Assembly: GCA_025454075.1 (NCBI GenBank)
Contig: JALOPD010000352.1
Location: forward strand, 1 to 6,179
Direction: 5' to 3'
DNA: 6,179 nt
DNA from: Desulfobacterales bacterium
Lineage (GTDB): Bacteria > Desulfobacterota > Desulfobacteria > Desulfobacterales > UBA2174_A
Within the stretch, counting starts at the first letter, position 1, and each line of letters starts with the position of its first letter. The notes beneath the pieces were generated by a model that was given only the letters and a program-made list of their open reading frames with translations, was not told the DNA's origin and made no database searches. The translations under genes were made by a program, and so were the position numbers. Below, piece after piece: positions 1 through 5,137 of this stretch.

Positions 1-970
1 ACTTCACAAACGGGTGCTTCTCAAGGAACACCGCCACTGTTTTGGCATTTTCGCAGTGGGCCTTGGCGCGCAGAGGCAGCGTCTCGAGGCCTTGCAGGAT
101 GAGAAAGCTGTTCATGGGGGCAAGCGCCGCGCCGATGTCGCGCATGAGCCCGGTGCGCAGCTTGACGCAGAAGGCCGTGCACGGGGTGCCCTCCAGCGAG
201 CACAAAGCCTCCCAGAAGTTCAACCCGTGGTAGCTTGCGTCCGGGGCGGTGATTTCAGGGTACTTGGCCGCTTTGGCCCAGTCGAAGCCGCCGGCCTCGA
301 CCACGGCCCCGCCGATGCTGGTGCCGTGCCCCCCGATGATCTTGGTGAGCGAGTAGACCGCGATGTCGCAGCCGACATCGAAGGGGTTGAAAATCGGCGG
401 GGGCGACATAGTGTTGTCCACCACGAAGGGCATCTGGTGTTTGTGGGCGATGGCGGCAAGCGCCTGCATGTCGTCCACGTTGCATTTGGGGTTGCCGATG
501 CTCTCGGTGAAGATGAGCCGGGTATTTTTATCGATGGCCGCTTCGACCTGGGCGGGCTTGGCCGTGTCCACGAAACGCACCTCGATTCCGAAGCGCTTGA
601 GCGTGTTCTCAAACAGCACATGGGTTCCGCCGTAGAGATTCGATCCGGAGACGATGTTCTGGCCCGTGCCGGTGATGGCCGCGACGGTGTAAAAGATCGC
701 CGACATCCCGGATGCCGTGCAGATCGCGGCCGAGCCGCCGTGGATGGCTGCCAGGCGCCGTTCCAAGACGTCGGTCGTGGGGTTGCCGATGCGGGTGTAG
801 ATGAAGCCGCTGGTGTCGCGCAGGGCGAAGAGGTCGGCGGCGTGCTGGGTGTCTTTGAAGACATAGCTTGTCGTCTGATAGATCGGCACCGCCCGTGACC
901 GGGTCTGGGAGTCCGGGGAATGACCGGCGTGAAGGACCTGGGATTCGATGTGCAACGGATGGTCGGCCAT
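1..970 (-). CDS. metY: O-acetylhomoserine sulfhydrylase (MetY-type), N-terminal 323 residues, cut by the left window edge
   Basis: A cytoplasmic PLP enzyme of the Cys/Met metabolism family. By family it joins O-acetylhomoserine with sulfide (or methanethiol) to make homocysteine (or methionine) and acetate. I translated the frame directly; it is open from the ATG at 970 to the edge. Visible landmarks: YTRIGNPT (residues 58-65, phosphate contact from the neighbouring subunit), SGM (87-89), Y113 in NLYGGT (ring stacking), D185 in VVDNT (pyridine nitrogen), and the Schiff-base lysine K210 in SLTKIIGGHGTSIGG. QGLETLPLRAKAHCENA (293-309) matches the family's late ETL...R..HCENA motif. The long GGHGT variant and the insert after it fit the O-acetylhomoserine sulfhydrylase branch better than cystathionine synthase or lyase. 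Family members are usually about 425-430 residues, so roughly 100 C-terminal residues lie outside. The start is supported by AAGGAG nine bases upstream. It is divergent from the PEP-synthase-like gene. Confidence 0.93.
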   Translation of the reverse strand, partial: MADHPLHIESQVLHAGHSPDSQTRSRAVPIYQTTSYVFKDTQHAADLFALRDTSGFIYTRIGNPTTDVLERRLAAIHGGSAAICTASGMSAIFYTVAAITGTGQNIVSGSNLYGGTHVLFENTLKRFGIEVRFVDTAKPAQVEAAIDKNTRLIFTESIGNPKCNVDDMQALAAIAHKHQMPFVVDNTMSPPPIFNPFDVGCDIAVYSLTKIIGGHGTSIGGAVVEAGGFDWAKAAKYPEITAPDASYHGLNFWEALCSLEGTPCTAFCVKLRTGLMRDIGAALAPMNSFLILQGLETLPLRAKAHCENAKTVAVFLEKHPFVK

Positions 971-979
971 GGATGCGCT

Positions 980-985
980 CTCCTT
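980..985 (-). promoter_or_regulatory. Ribosome binding site of the metY-type gene
   Basis: On the minus strand the bases read AAGGAG and lie nine bases before the ATG at 970. This near-consensus Shine-Dalgarno sequence fixes the start codon of the left gene. Confidence 0.8.
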
Positions 986-990
986 ATCGC

Positions 991-1020
991 TTGATTGGGT
1001 TGAATGAAATAAGCTATGCT
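991..1020 (+). promoter_or_regulatory. Candidate sigma70-type promoter for the PEP-synthase-like gene
   Basis: TTGATT (991-996) and TATGCT (1015-1020) are separated by 18 bases, and each matches the consensus at four of six positions. The -10 hexamer shares bases 1016-1020 with the -10 hexamer of the opposing candidate promoter, so both promoters could hardly be occupied together. The region around 1000-1020 is the most AT-rich part of the gap, which favours a promoter here. Confidence 0.35.
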
Positions 1021-1044
1021 AAGACCGAATGGTCCGCCCGACAA
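1016..1044 (-). promoter_or_regulatory. Candidate sigma70-type promoter for the metY-type gene
   Basis: On the minus strand TTGTCG (1044-1039) is followed after exactly 17 bases by TAGCAT (1021-1016). Each hexamer matches the consensus at four of six positions. Transcription would start near 1009, giving a leader of about 38 bases with the ribosome binding site in it. This is a pattern match only. No S-box or similar methionine riboswitch fits in so short a leader. Confidence 0.4.
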
Positions 1045-1061
1045 GGGTTTTTAGAGATTGA

Positions 1062-1073
1062 GGCGTCGACGCC
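1062..1073. repeat. Perfect 12-base palindrome in the leader of the PEP-synthase-like gene
   Basis: GGCGTCGACGCC equals its own reverse complement. It lies about 40 bases downstream of the predicted plus-strand promoter and 38 bases before the ATG at 1112. A second copy of GGCGTC follows at 1075-1080, so GACGC (1068-1072) can also pair with GCGTC (1076-1080) in RNA. It could be an operator half-site pair or a leader hairpin. In GC-rich DNA a 12-base palindrome can also arise by chance. Confidence 0.4.
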
Positions 1074-1111
1074 CGGCGTCGGCGCCAACCGATGGAGATG
1101 ACGGTGGGTTT

Positions 1112-3727
1112 ATGGGGGTTGGCTGGCTCTCATTTCTAAAGCGCAACCGGGGCCCGTCGCGCGAGGAGCTGATGCGCAGCTTCAAGGAGAAGTACGACAA
1201 CTTCAAGCTGCTGCTCGAGTCCAACACCGAACTGCTCAAGATCATCTCCGATATCGAACAGAAGCTGCGCGGAAAATCCGGTTTCGGCTTGCCCTACATC
1301 GAGGCTCAGACCATGCGGGCCTTTTTCCACTGCGGCCGCATGATTCAGTGCTTGGAAAAAATGTCCGGCCGCCCCTATCCCGGGCTGAAGGAGACCCTGG
1401 GCCGTATCCAGCAGGCCATCAAGGGCGAGGCGCCGGCGGCCGCCCGACCGGCGTGCAGCGAATACACGCTGCCCTACGAGGAGATCGGCCGCGACTCGGC
1501 CGAGACCGTCGGCGAGAAAAACGCCAACGTCGCGGAGGTCCTCAACCGGGCGGGGTTGAGAGTCCCGCGCGGGTTTGCCGTCACCACAGCCGCTTTCGAC
1601 CGATTCATGGCGTACAACAAGCTGACCGAAGTGGTTCAGCGGCTGAAGGCGAAGGCCGATGTGATCGAGACGCAGACGATTCTGCAGGTGAGCGAGCAGA
1701 TCCAACAGTTGATCGGGGAGTCCGAAGTGCCCGAGGACCTCGCTGCGGCCATCCGGGAGTCCTATGCCTGCATGGAGGCTGCGACCCCCGCGGAGGCCCA
1801 CCCGTTGAGAGTCGCCGTGCGCAGCAGCGCCATCGGCGAGGACAGTGTCCTCTCCTTTGCCGGTCAATATCTTTCCGTCCTGAACGTGACGCCGGATCGG
1901 CTGCTAAAGGAGTATAAGAACATCATCGCCAGCCTCTTCACCCCGCGCGCCATAGCTTACCGCCTGCACATGGGCATCCCCTTGCCGGACGCGGCCATGG
2001 CCGTGGCCTGCATGGAGATGGTGCACTCGAAGGTGAGCGGGGTGATGTACACACGCAACCCCATCAACCCGCTCGAGAACCGGATTATCATCAACGCCGT
2101 TTGGGGCCTGGGGCCGTATGCCGTGGACGGCGTGGTGCCGCCGGACAGCTATGTGTTCAGCAAGGACCCCGAACCTGAGCTGGTCTCCGCGCGCATACAG
2201 GAGAAGCCGGCCCAGCTCGTAGCCCGGGACGACGGCACTCTGGCCGAAGAGGCCCTGTCGCTTGAGGTCGGCCGACAGGCCTGCCTCGGCACGCCGAAGG
2301 CCAAGGAACTCGCCCGCATGGGCCTTGCCCTGGAGGCGCATTTCGGCGCCCCGCAGGATGTCGAGTGGGCCATGGACGCGGCCGGCGGCCTGGTGGTGCT
2401 GCAGACCCGGCCGCTGCGCCTGGAGAGCCGCGACGCCTCGGATCGCGCCGCCGCCACGACCGCCCCGGAGGGGTCCGATGTCATCATAGAGAACGCCGAG
2501 GTCGCCTGCGCAGGCAGCGGCTGCGGCCCGGCGGTATTGGTCCGGTCGGAATCCGATCTGGTCAACTTCCCGGACGGCGGGGTGCTGGTGGCGGTGCACC
2601 CCTCGCCGCAGTATGTCATGGTGATGAGTAAGGCGCAGGCCATCATCACCGACTTCGGCAGCCTGGTGAGCCACATGGCCTCGCTGGCTCGGGAGTACAT
2701 GATCCCCACCCTGATGAACACGCGCTCGGCCACCGCGCTGATCGCCCCCGGATCAGAGGTGACCGTGGATGCCTACACCGGCCGGGTTTACCGGGGCCGG
2801 GTGACGGAGCTCCTCGACACCGGCCTGACACCCGGCGGCTTCGTTGTCAAAGGCGCGGCCTACCTGGCCCTGCGGCGCCGGGCCGACCTCATCGTGCCGC
2901 TCAACCTGACCGACCCGAAGTCGCCGGATTTCAACGAGCAAAACTGCCGGACCATCCACGACATCATGCGTTTTATCCACGAAACGTCCTACACCGTGGT
3001 GTTCCAGCTCGGGGACCTGGTCACCGAGCGAGCCAGCATCTCGGCGCGCCTGCAGGCACCGTTGCCCATCGACCTCTACGTGATCGACATCTTCGGCGGG
3101 CTGAGCGTGGACGGGACGCGCGTGAAGTCGGTGAAACCCGAGCAGGTGGTGTCGGTCCCGTTCAAGGCCCTGCTCCAAGGGATGCTGCGCGAGGATTTAG
3201 GCGCCCGACAGCCGCGGCCGGTCAACCTGAGCGGGTTTTTTTCGGTCATGTCCGAGCAGATGCTCTCCCCGGGCGGGGCCGGCAGCGAGCGCTTCGGCGA
3301 CCGCAGCTACGCCATCATCTCCGACAAGTACCTCAACTTCAGCTCCCGGGTCGGATACCACTACAGCGTGCTCGACTGCTACTGCGGCAAGACCGCGGCG
3401 AAGAACTACCTCCATTTCCAGTTCAAGGGCGGGGCGGCCGACGAATTGCGCCGGGGTCGACGCGCACGGATGATCGAAAAGGCTCTGGCCGCACAGGGGT
3501 TTCTGGTGGAAACCTCGGGCGACCGGGTCTCGGCGCGCATGGCCAAGCAGGACGAGGCTCACATCCAGGAGAAGCTCGACCTGCTGGGCCGCCTTCTCAT
3601 TTACACCCGTCAGATGGACATGATGATGCACACGGAGGGGCACGTGGATCAGCTGACCGAGTGTTTTCTCAACGGCAACTACAGCCTCGATCCCTGCCGG
3701 ATCCCCCCCCCGACGAATCCCCCGTAA
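1112..3727 (+). CDS. PEP-synthase-like protein: ATP-grasp and phosphohistidine domains with a non-TIM-barrel C-terminus (871 aa)
   Basis: Residues 1-115 are a mostly helical N-terminal region. Residues about 120-440 are the PEP synthase/PPDK nucleotide-binding domain: GEKNANVAEVL (134-144, canonical GGKNA), AVRSSAIGEDS...SFAGQY (235-253), SGVMYTRNP (309-317), WGLGPYAVDG (331-340) and QDVEWAMD...VVLQTRPL (415-435). Residues about 475-562 are the swivelling phosphohistidine domain, with catalytic H521 in GSLVSHMASLARE and the closing VTVDAYTGRVYRG. After that the PEP/pyruvate TIM barrel is absent: I find no GTNDL motif and no barrel-type CGE motif. Instead there are about 300 residues containing PLNLTDP (596-602), CRTIHDIMRFIHE (612-624), SSRVGYHYSVLDCYCG (744-759) and FKGGAADELRRGRRAR (771-786). 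Family knowledge predicts ATP-dependent phosphorylation of H521; the acceptor is unknown. I do not call it ppsA. ATG 1112 (MGVGWLSFLKRN) is preferred over an in-frame TTG at 1058 because residues upstream are low-complexity. GGAG at 1094-1097 is rather far, so the start is not certain. Confidence 0.88.
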   Translation: MGVGWLSFLKRNRGPSREELMRSFKEKYDNFKLLLESNTELLKIISDIEQKLRGKSGFGLPYIEAQTMRAFFHCGRMIQCLEKMSGRPYPGLKETLGRIQQAIKGEAPAAARPACSEYTLPYEEIGRDSAETVGEKNANVAEVLNRAGLRVPRGFAVTTAAFDRFMAYNKLTEVVQRLKAKADVIETQTILQVSEQIQQLIGESEVPEDLAAAIRESYACMEAATPAEAHPLRVAVRSSAIGEDSVLSFAGQYLSVLNVTPDRLLKEYKNIIASLFTPRAIAYRLHMGIPLPDAAMAVACMEMVHSKVSGVMYTRNPINPLENRIIINAVWGLGPYAVDGVVPPDSYVFSKDPEPELVSARIQEKPAQLVARDDGTLAEEALSLEVGRQACLGTPKAKELARMGLALEAHFGAPQDVEWAMDAAGGLVVLQTRPLRLESRDASDRAAATTAPEGSDVIIENAEVACAGSGCGPAVLVRSESDLVNFPDGGVLVAVHPSPQYVMVMSKAQAIITDFGSLVSHMASLAREYMIPTLMNTRSATALIAPGSEVTVDAYTGRVYRGRVTELLDTGLTPGGFVVKGAAYLALRRRADLIVPLNLTDPKSPDFNEQNCRTIHDIMRFIHETSYTVVFQLGDLVTERASISARLQAPLPIDLYVIDIFGGLSVDGTRVKSVKPEQVVSVPFKALLQGMLREDLGARQPRPVNLSGFFSVMSEQMLSPGGAGSERFGDRSYAIISDKYLNFSSRVGYHYSVLDCYCGKTAAKNYLHFQFKGGAADELRRGRRARMIEKALAAQGFLVETSGDRVSARMAKQDEAHIQEKLDLLGRLLIYTRQMDMMMHTEGHVDQLTECFLNGNYSLDPCRIPPPTNPP
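3703..3711 (+). repeat. C9 homopolymer inside the last codons of the PEP-synthase-like gene
   Basis: Nine consecutive C encode the prolines in the tail IPPPTNPP, four codons before the stop. Loss or gain of one C moves the frame past the TAA at 3725. With one extra C the next stop is the TAA at 3787-3789, adding about 20 residues. The conserved part of the protein appears to end near residue 860, so the tail may not matter. Confidence 0.7.
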
Positions 3728-3859
3728 ATCATTTCAAAAAGGCAGCGTTGACCCGGAAAGGAAAGACCTTGGCTCAGGCCCAAACCTAAGCGATTTCAAA
3801 GCCATTCGGCCAAGCGCGGGATACTGCGGGGGGGGGGGGGGGGGGTTTCTGGGTGAATA
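3728..3859. other. Convergent intergenic region without a convincing terminator
   Basis: These 132 bases separate the 3' ends of two convergent transcription units. The best inverted repeat, TTGG near 3769 with CCAA near 3780, has only four pairs and no T-run on either strand. I therefore cannot place an intrinsic terminator. The region includes the G18 tract described separately. Confidence 0.6.
3828..3845. repeat. Run of 18 consecutive G
   Basis: The plus strand reads 18 G in a row, ending 14 bases from the stop codon of the minus-strand gene at 3860. It is noncoding on both strands in my annotation. A tract this long is rare in bacterial DNA, prone to slippage and able to form a G-quadruplex on the plus strand. 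Its true length is uncertain because sequencing and assembly often miscount such runs. Confidence 0.85.
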
Positions 3860-4117
3860 TTATGAGGCTTTTGTCGTCCCGGAGAGGCTCACCCGACACC
3901 CGAGCTTTATGGCGCTTTCGCCGGCCACCAGGGCGTCGGATTCGGTTTCGGTGCTCGCGACCACCTGCACGGTCCCGACCGAAAAACCGTCCTCGTTCAG
4001 CACCGCGAGATCCATTCCCGGCTCCACCCCGTGGCGGGTGCCCAAACGGAAGGAGACGATGAAGCCCTCCGTTGATTTCTTGATCATGTAGATTTCGCTG
4101 GTCGATTTTTGGTCCAT
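3860..4117 (-). CDS. Small beta-rich protein of unknown function (85 aa, possibly 97)
   Basis: The last gene of the minus-strand group. The product, starting MDQKSTSEIYMIKKS, has no signal peptide or membrane segment. Residues about 17-78 look like a small beta-barrel of SH3-like type: VSFRLGTRHGVEPGMDLAV (21-39), DGFSVGTVQVV (43-53), then KLGCRVSL (71-78). The G-x-x-x-GM...G-x-V pattern recalls C-terminal domains of FlgT-like and other envelope proteins, but this is resemblance only. I cannot name the family. The start is unsettled: ATG 4117 gives 85 residues, ATG 4153 gives 97 (MDGGTPPGWRPIM added), and ATG 4087 gives 75. None has a clear Shine-Dalgarno sequence. The gap to the upstream membrane-protein stop is 65 bases for ATG 4117 and 29 for ATG 4153, so translation may depend on the upstream gene. 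Confidence 0.7.
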   Translation of the reverse strand: MDQKSTSEIYMIKKSTEGFIVSFRLGTRHGVEPGMDLAVLNEDGFSVGTVQVVASTETESDALVAGESAIKLGCRVSLSGTTKAS

Positions 4118-4182
4118 GATCGGACGCCACCCGGGGGGCGTACCGCCATCCATCCCCGGAGCAGTTCGAAAACGATAAAAAT

Positions 4183-4422
4183 TCAGGACACGGCCTGCAC
4201 GGCCGCCGCGCGCAGCCGGCGTTTTAGAAGATGGCCGACAACCAGGGTCGGAATCAGCATCCCGAAAAAGGCCTTGATGAAGGTTGCCGTGAACGCATCG
4301 GGGCTGGCGGCGGCCAGGTACATGGCGACGCAAAGCTCGGCCAGCATCAGCACGTTGATGGCTACCGCCAGCAGCCACTGGCGTGGGTTGGCCGCGACAT
4401 CGACCGATTCGACTGGATCCAT
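4183..4422 (-). CDS. Small two-helix membrane protein of unknown function (79 aa)
   Basis: The product starts MDPVESVDVAANPRQW and carries two hydrophobic stretches, about residues 15-38 (WLLAVAINVLMLAELCVAMY) and 45-66 (FTATFIKAFFGMLIPTLVVG). A basic tail LLKRRLRAAA follows (66-74). With positive charge near the C-terminal end and a short loop (SPDAF) between the helices, both termini are probably cytoplasmic. I chose ATG 4422 over an in-frame ATG at 4476 because GGAG lies seven bases upstream and the extra 18 residues (MRSSDRRPDRL...) are translated from the intercistronic hairpin. It lies between the lipoprotein and the small beta-rich protein, downstream of a TauE/SafE permease. An accessory role for that permease is an inference; no family is recognised with certainty. 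Confidence 0.78.
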   Translation of the reverse strand: MDPVESVDVAANPRQWLLAVAINVLMLAELCVAMYLAAASPDAFTATFIKAFFGMLIPTLVVGHLLKRRLRAAAVQAVS

Positions 4423-4427
4423 GGGTG

Positions 4428-4433
4428 CTCTCC
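4428..4433 (-). promoter_or_regulatory. Ribosome binding site of the small membrane protein
   Basis: On the minus strand the bases read GGAGAG, with GGAG seven bases from the ATG at 4422. It decides between this start and the ATG at 4476. The GG of this site could be sequestered by UGUGG (4436-4432) pairing with CCACA (4500-4496), which would enclose the intercistronic hairpin. Confidence 0.6.
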
Positions 4434-4443
4434 ACACGGTTGT

Positions 4444-4497
4444 CAGGCGGTCAGGCCTGCGGTCGGAGGATCGCACCGGCCGCAGGCCTGAAGCCTG
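4444..4497 (-). other. Strong intercistronic hairpin
   Basis: TCAGGCCTGCGGTCGG (4451-4466) pairs with CCGGCCGCAGGCCTGA (4476-4491) around a nine-base loop. That is 16 pairs: 15 Watson-Crick and one mismatch in the minus-strand RNA, where C faces A (a G-U wobble in plus-strand RNA). Past a small internal loop, CAGGC (4444-4448) pairs with GCCTG (4493-4497), adding five pairs. The structure begins three bases after the lipoprotein stop codon and ends 10 bases before the next gene's ribosome binding site. No T-run follows on the minus strand, so it is not a classical intrinsic terminator. It may be an mRNA-stabilising or processing element, an attenuator, or a copy of a dispersed repeat. Confidence 0.75.
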
Positions 4498-4500
4498 TGG

Positions 4501-5100
4501 TTATTTGCCTTTGAAGAGGTCGGTCTGGGTCAGGTTCATGAAGCGCAGGGACTTGCCTTCCTGCTTGTAGTAGATGCGCACCTCATCGCCCGCCTCCCAG
4601 GTGGAGTCGGGAAGCCCAAGATACTCTTCCCCCACTTGGATGGTCTCAAGTATCCGCTGCCGAGAGGAATAGATTGTAATCGTCTTCTTCGCCCCCCGGT
4701 CGATGATGGGGAACTTTTTGCCCTTCACCCGCCCGTCGTCCGGGGTTACGTTCATGATCTTTTCGACCGGGGTGAAGTCGACCCGTTTGAAATTCTGGGT
4801 GGCGGCATCGAACAGGACGATCTGGTTGTTGTCGGCATCCAGTTTCAGCCGGCGGCCGGCCCGGGGAAGGGGGCCGGTCTCGGCCGGGTCGGCCGGCAGT
4901 TCGTAGACGAGCGGCGGCAGATGGGTGTACTGCGGGTGGATCGGATCCATCTTCACATCCCGAATGATGGTTACCAGCCGTTTATCGGCGTCAAAAGCGA
5001 CCACCCGGCCCTGGTCCACCTTCCCGTCCTGGACGCAGCCGAACAGGGCCGCAAGCGGCAGCGCCACGAGCAGGAACTTCCAATAGCGTTTCTTCAGCAT
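4501..5100 (-). CDS. Predicted lipoprotein of unknown function (199 aa), permease operon
   Basis: The N-terminus is a lipoprotein signal: basic MLKKRYWK, hydrophobic FLLVALPLAALF, then the lipobox LFGC with the acylated cysteine at residue 22. Position +2 is valine, not aspartate, so by the usual rule it should go to the outer membrane. The mature part (23-199) is polar and probably mostly beta-strand, for example GRVVAFDADKRLVTIIRD (31-48), NNQIVLFDAATQNFKRVDF (91-109) and GDEVRIYYKQEG (171-182). These resemble repeated small beta-barrel units in which a property is stored and returned. There are no catalytic motifs and no cysteine other than C22. It may belong to a Desulfovibrio-type domain of unknown function (I think of DUF4881, unverified). 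The start is supported by AAGGAGG five bases upstream. It lies 37 bases after the TauE/SafE permease gene, which suggests cotranscription. Confidence 0.88.
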   Translation of the reverse strand: MLKKRYWKFLLVALPLAALFGCVQDGKVDQGRVVAFDADKRLVTIIRDVKMDPIHPQYTHLPPLVYELPADPAETGPLPRAGRRLKLDADNNQIVLFDAATQNFKRVDFTPVEKIMNVTPDDGRVKGKKFPIIDRGAKKTITIYSSRQRILETIQVGEEYLGLPDSTWEAGDEVRIYYKQEGKSLRFMNLTQTDLFKGK

Positions 5101-5105
5101 GTCAT

Positions 5106-5112
5106 CCTCCTT
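5106..5112 (-). promoter_or_regulatory. Ribosome binding site of the lipoprotein gene
   Basis: On the minus strand the bases read AAGGAGG, five bases before the ATG at 5100. This is the strongest Shine-Dalgarno match in the window and implies good translation of the lipoprotein relative to its neighbours. Confidence 0.85.
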
Positions 5113-5137
5113 GATGCGTCTTTTTTCCGTTCGGCTG

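Noticed and set aside
14..898. A 294-codon open frame on the plus strand
   Set aside because: It is antisense to the metY-type gene, whose minus-strand translation shows all PLP-enzyme motifs. The plus-strand product is rich in G, R, D and V with no recognisable domain, as expected of a shadow frame in GC-rich DNA.
220..1044. A 274-codon open frame on the minus strand
   Set aside because: It is another frame of the metY-type gene, giving a P/S/R/T-rich low-complexity product with no motif.
1092..1139. A 15-codon upstream open frame (MEMTVGLWGLAGSHF) overlapping the start of the PEP-synthase-like gene
   Set aside because: It has no ribosome binding site of its own and no leader-peptide feature such as a run of regulatory codons, so it is probably chance.
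1136..2733. Long minus-strand open frames (243, 256 and 194 codons) across the PEP-synthase-like gene
   Set aside because: The plus-strand frame carries conserved ATP-grasp and phosphohistidine motifs throughout, and the antisense products are H/G/R-rich without domains.
3765..3785. Possible intrinsic terminator with TTGG and CCAA arms
   Set aside because: The stem has only four pairs and no T-run on either strand.
3786..4130. A 114-codon minus-strand open frame through the G18 tract
   Set aside because: It yields an R/G-rich product with a polyproline run from the homopolymer, while the neighbouring frame gives a well-behaved beta-rich protein.
4118..4435. Upstream extension of the small beta-rich protein to an ATG at 4435 (191 codons)
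   Set aside because: The added part overlaps the two-helix membrane gene in another frame and has low-complexity, R/G-rich composition, so it was not taken as coding.
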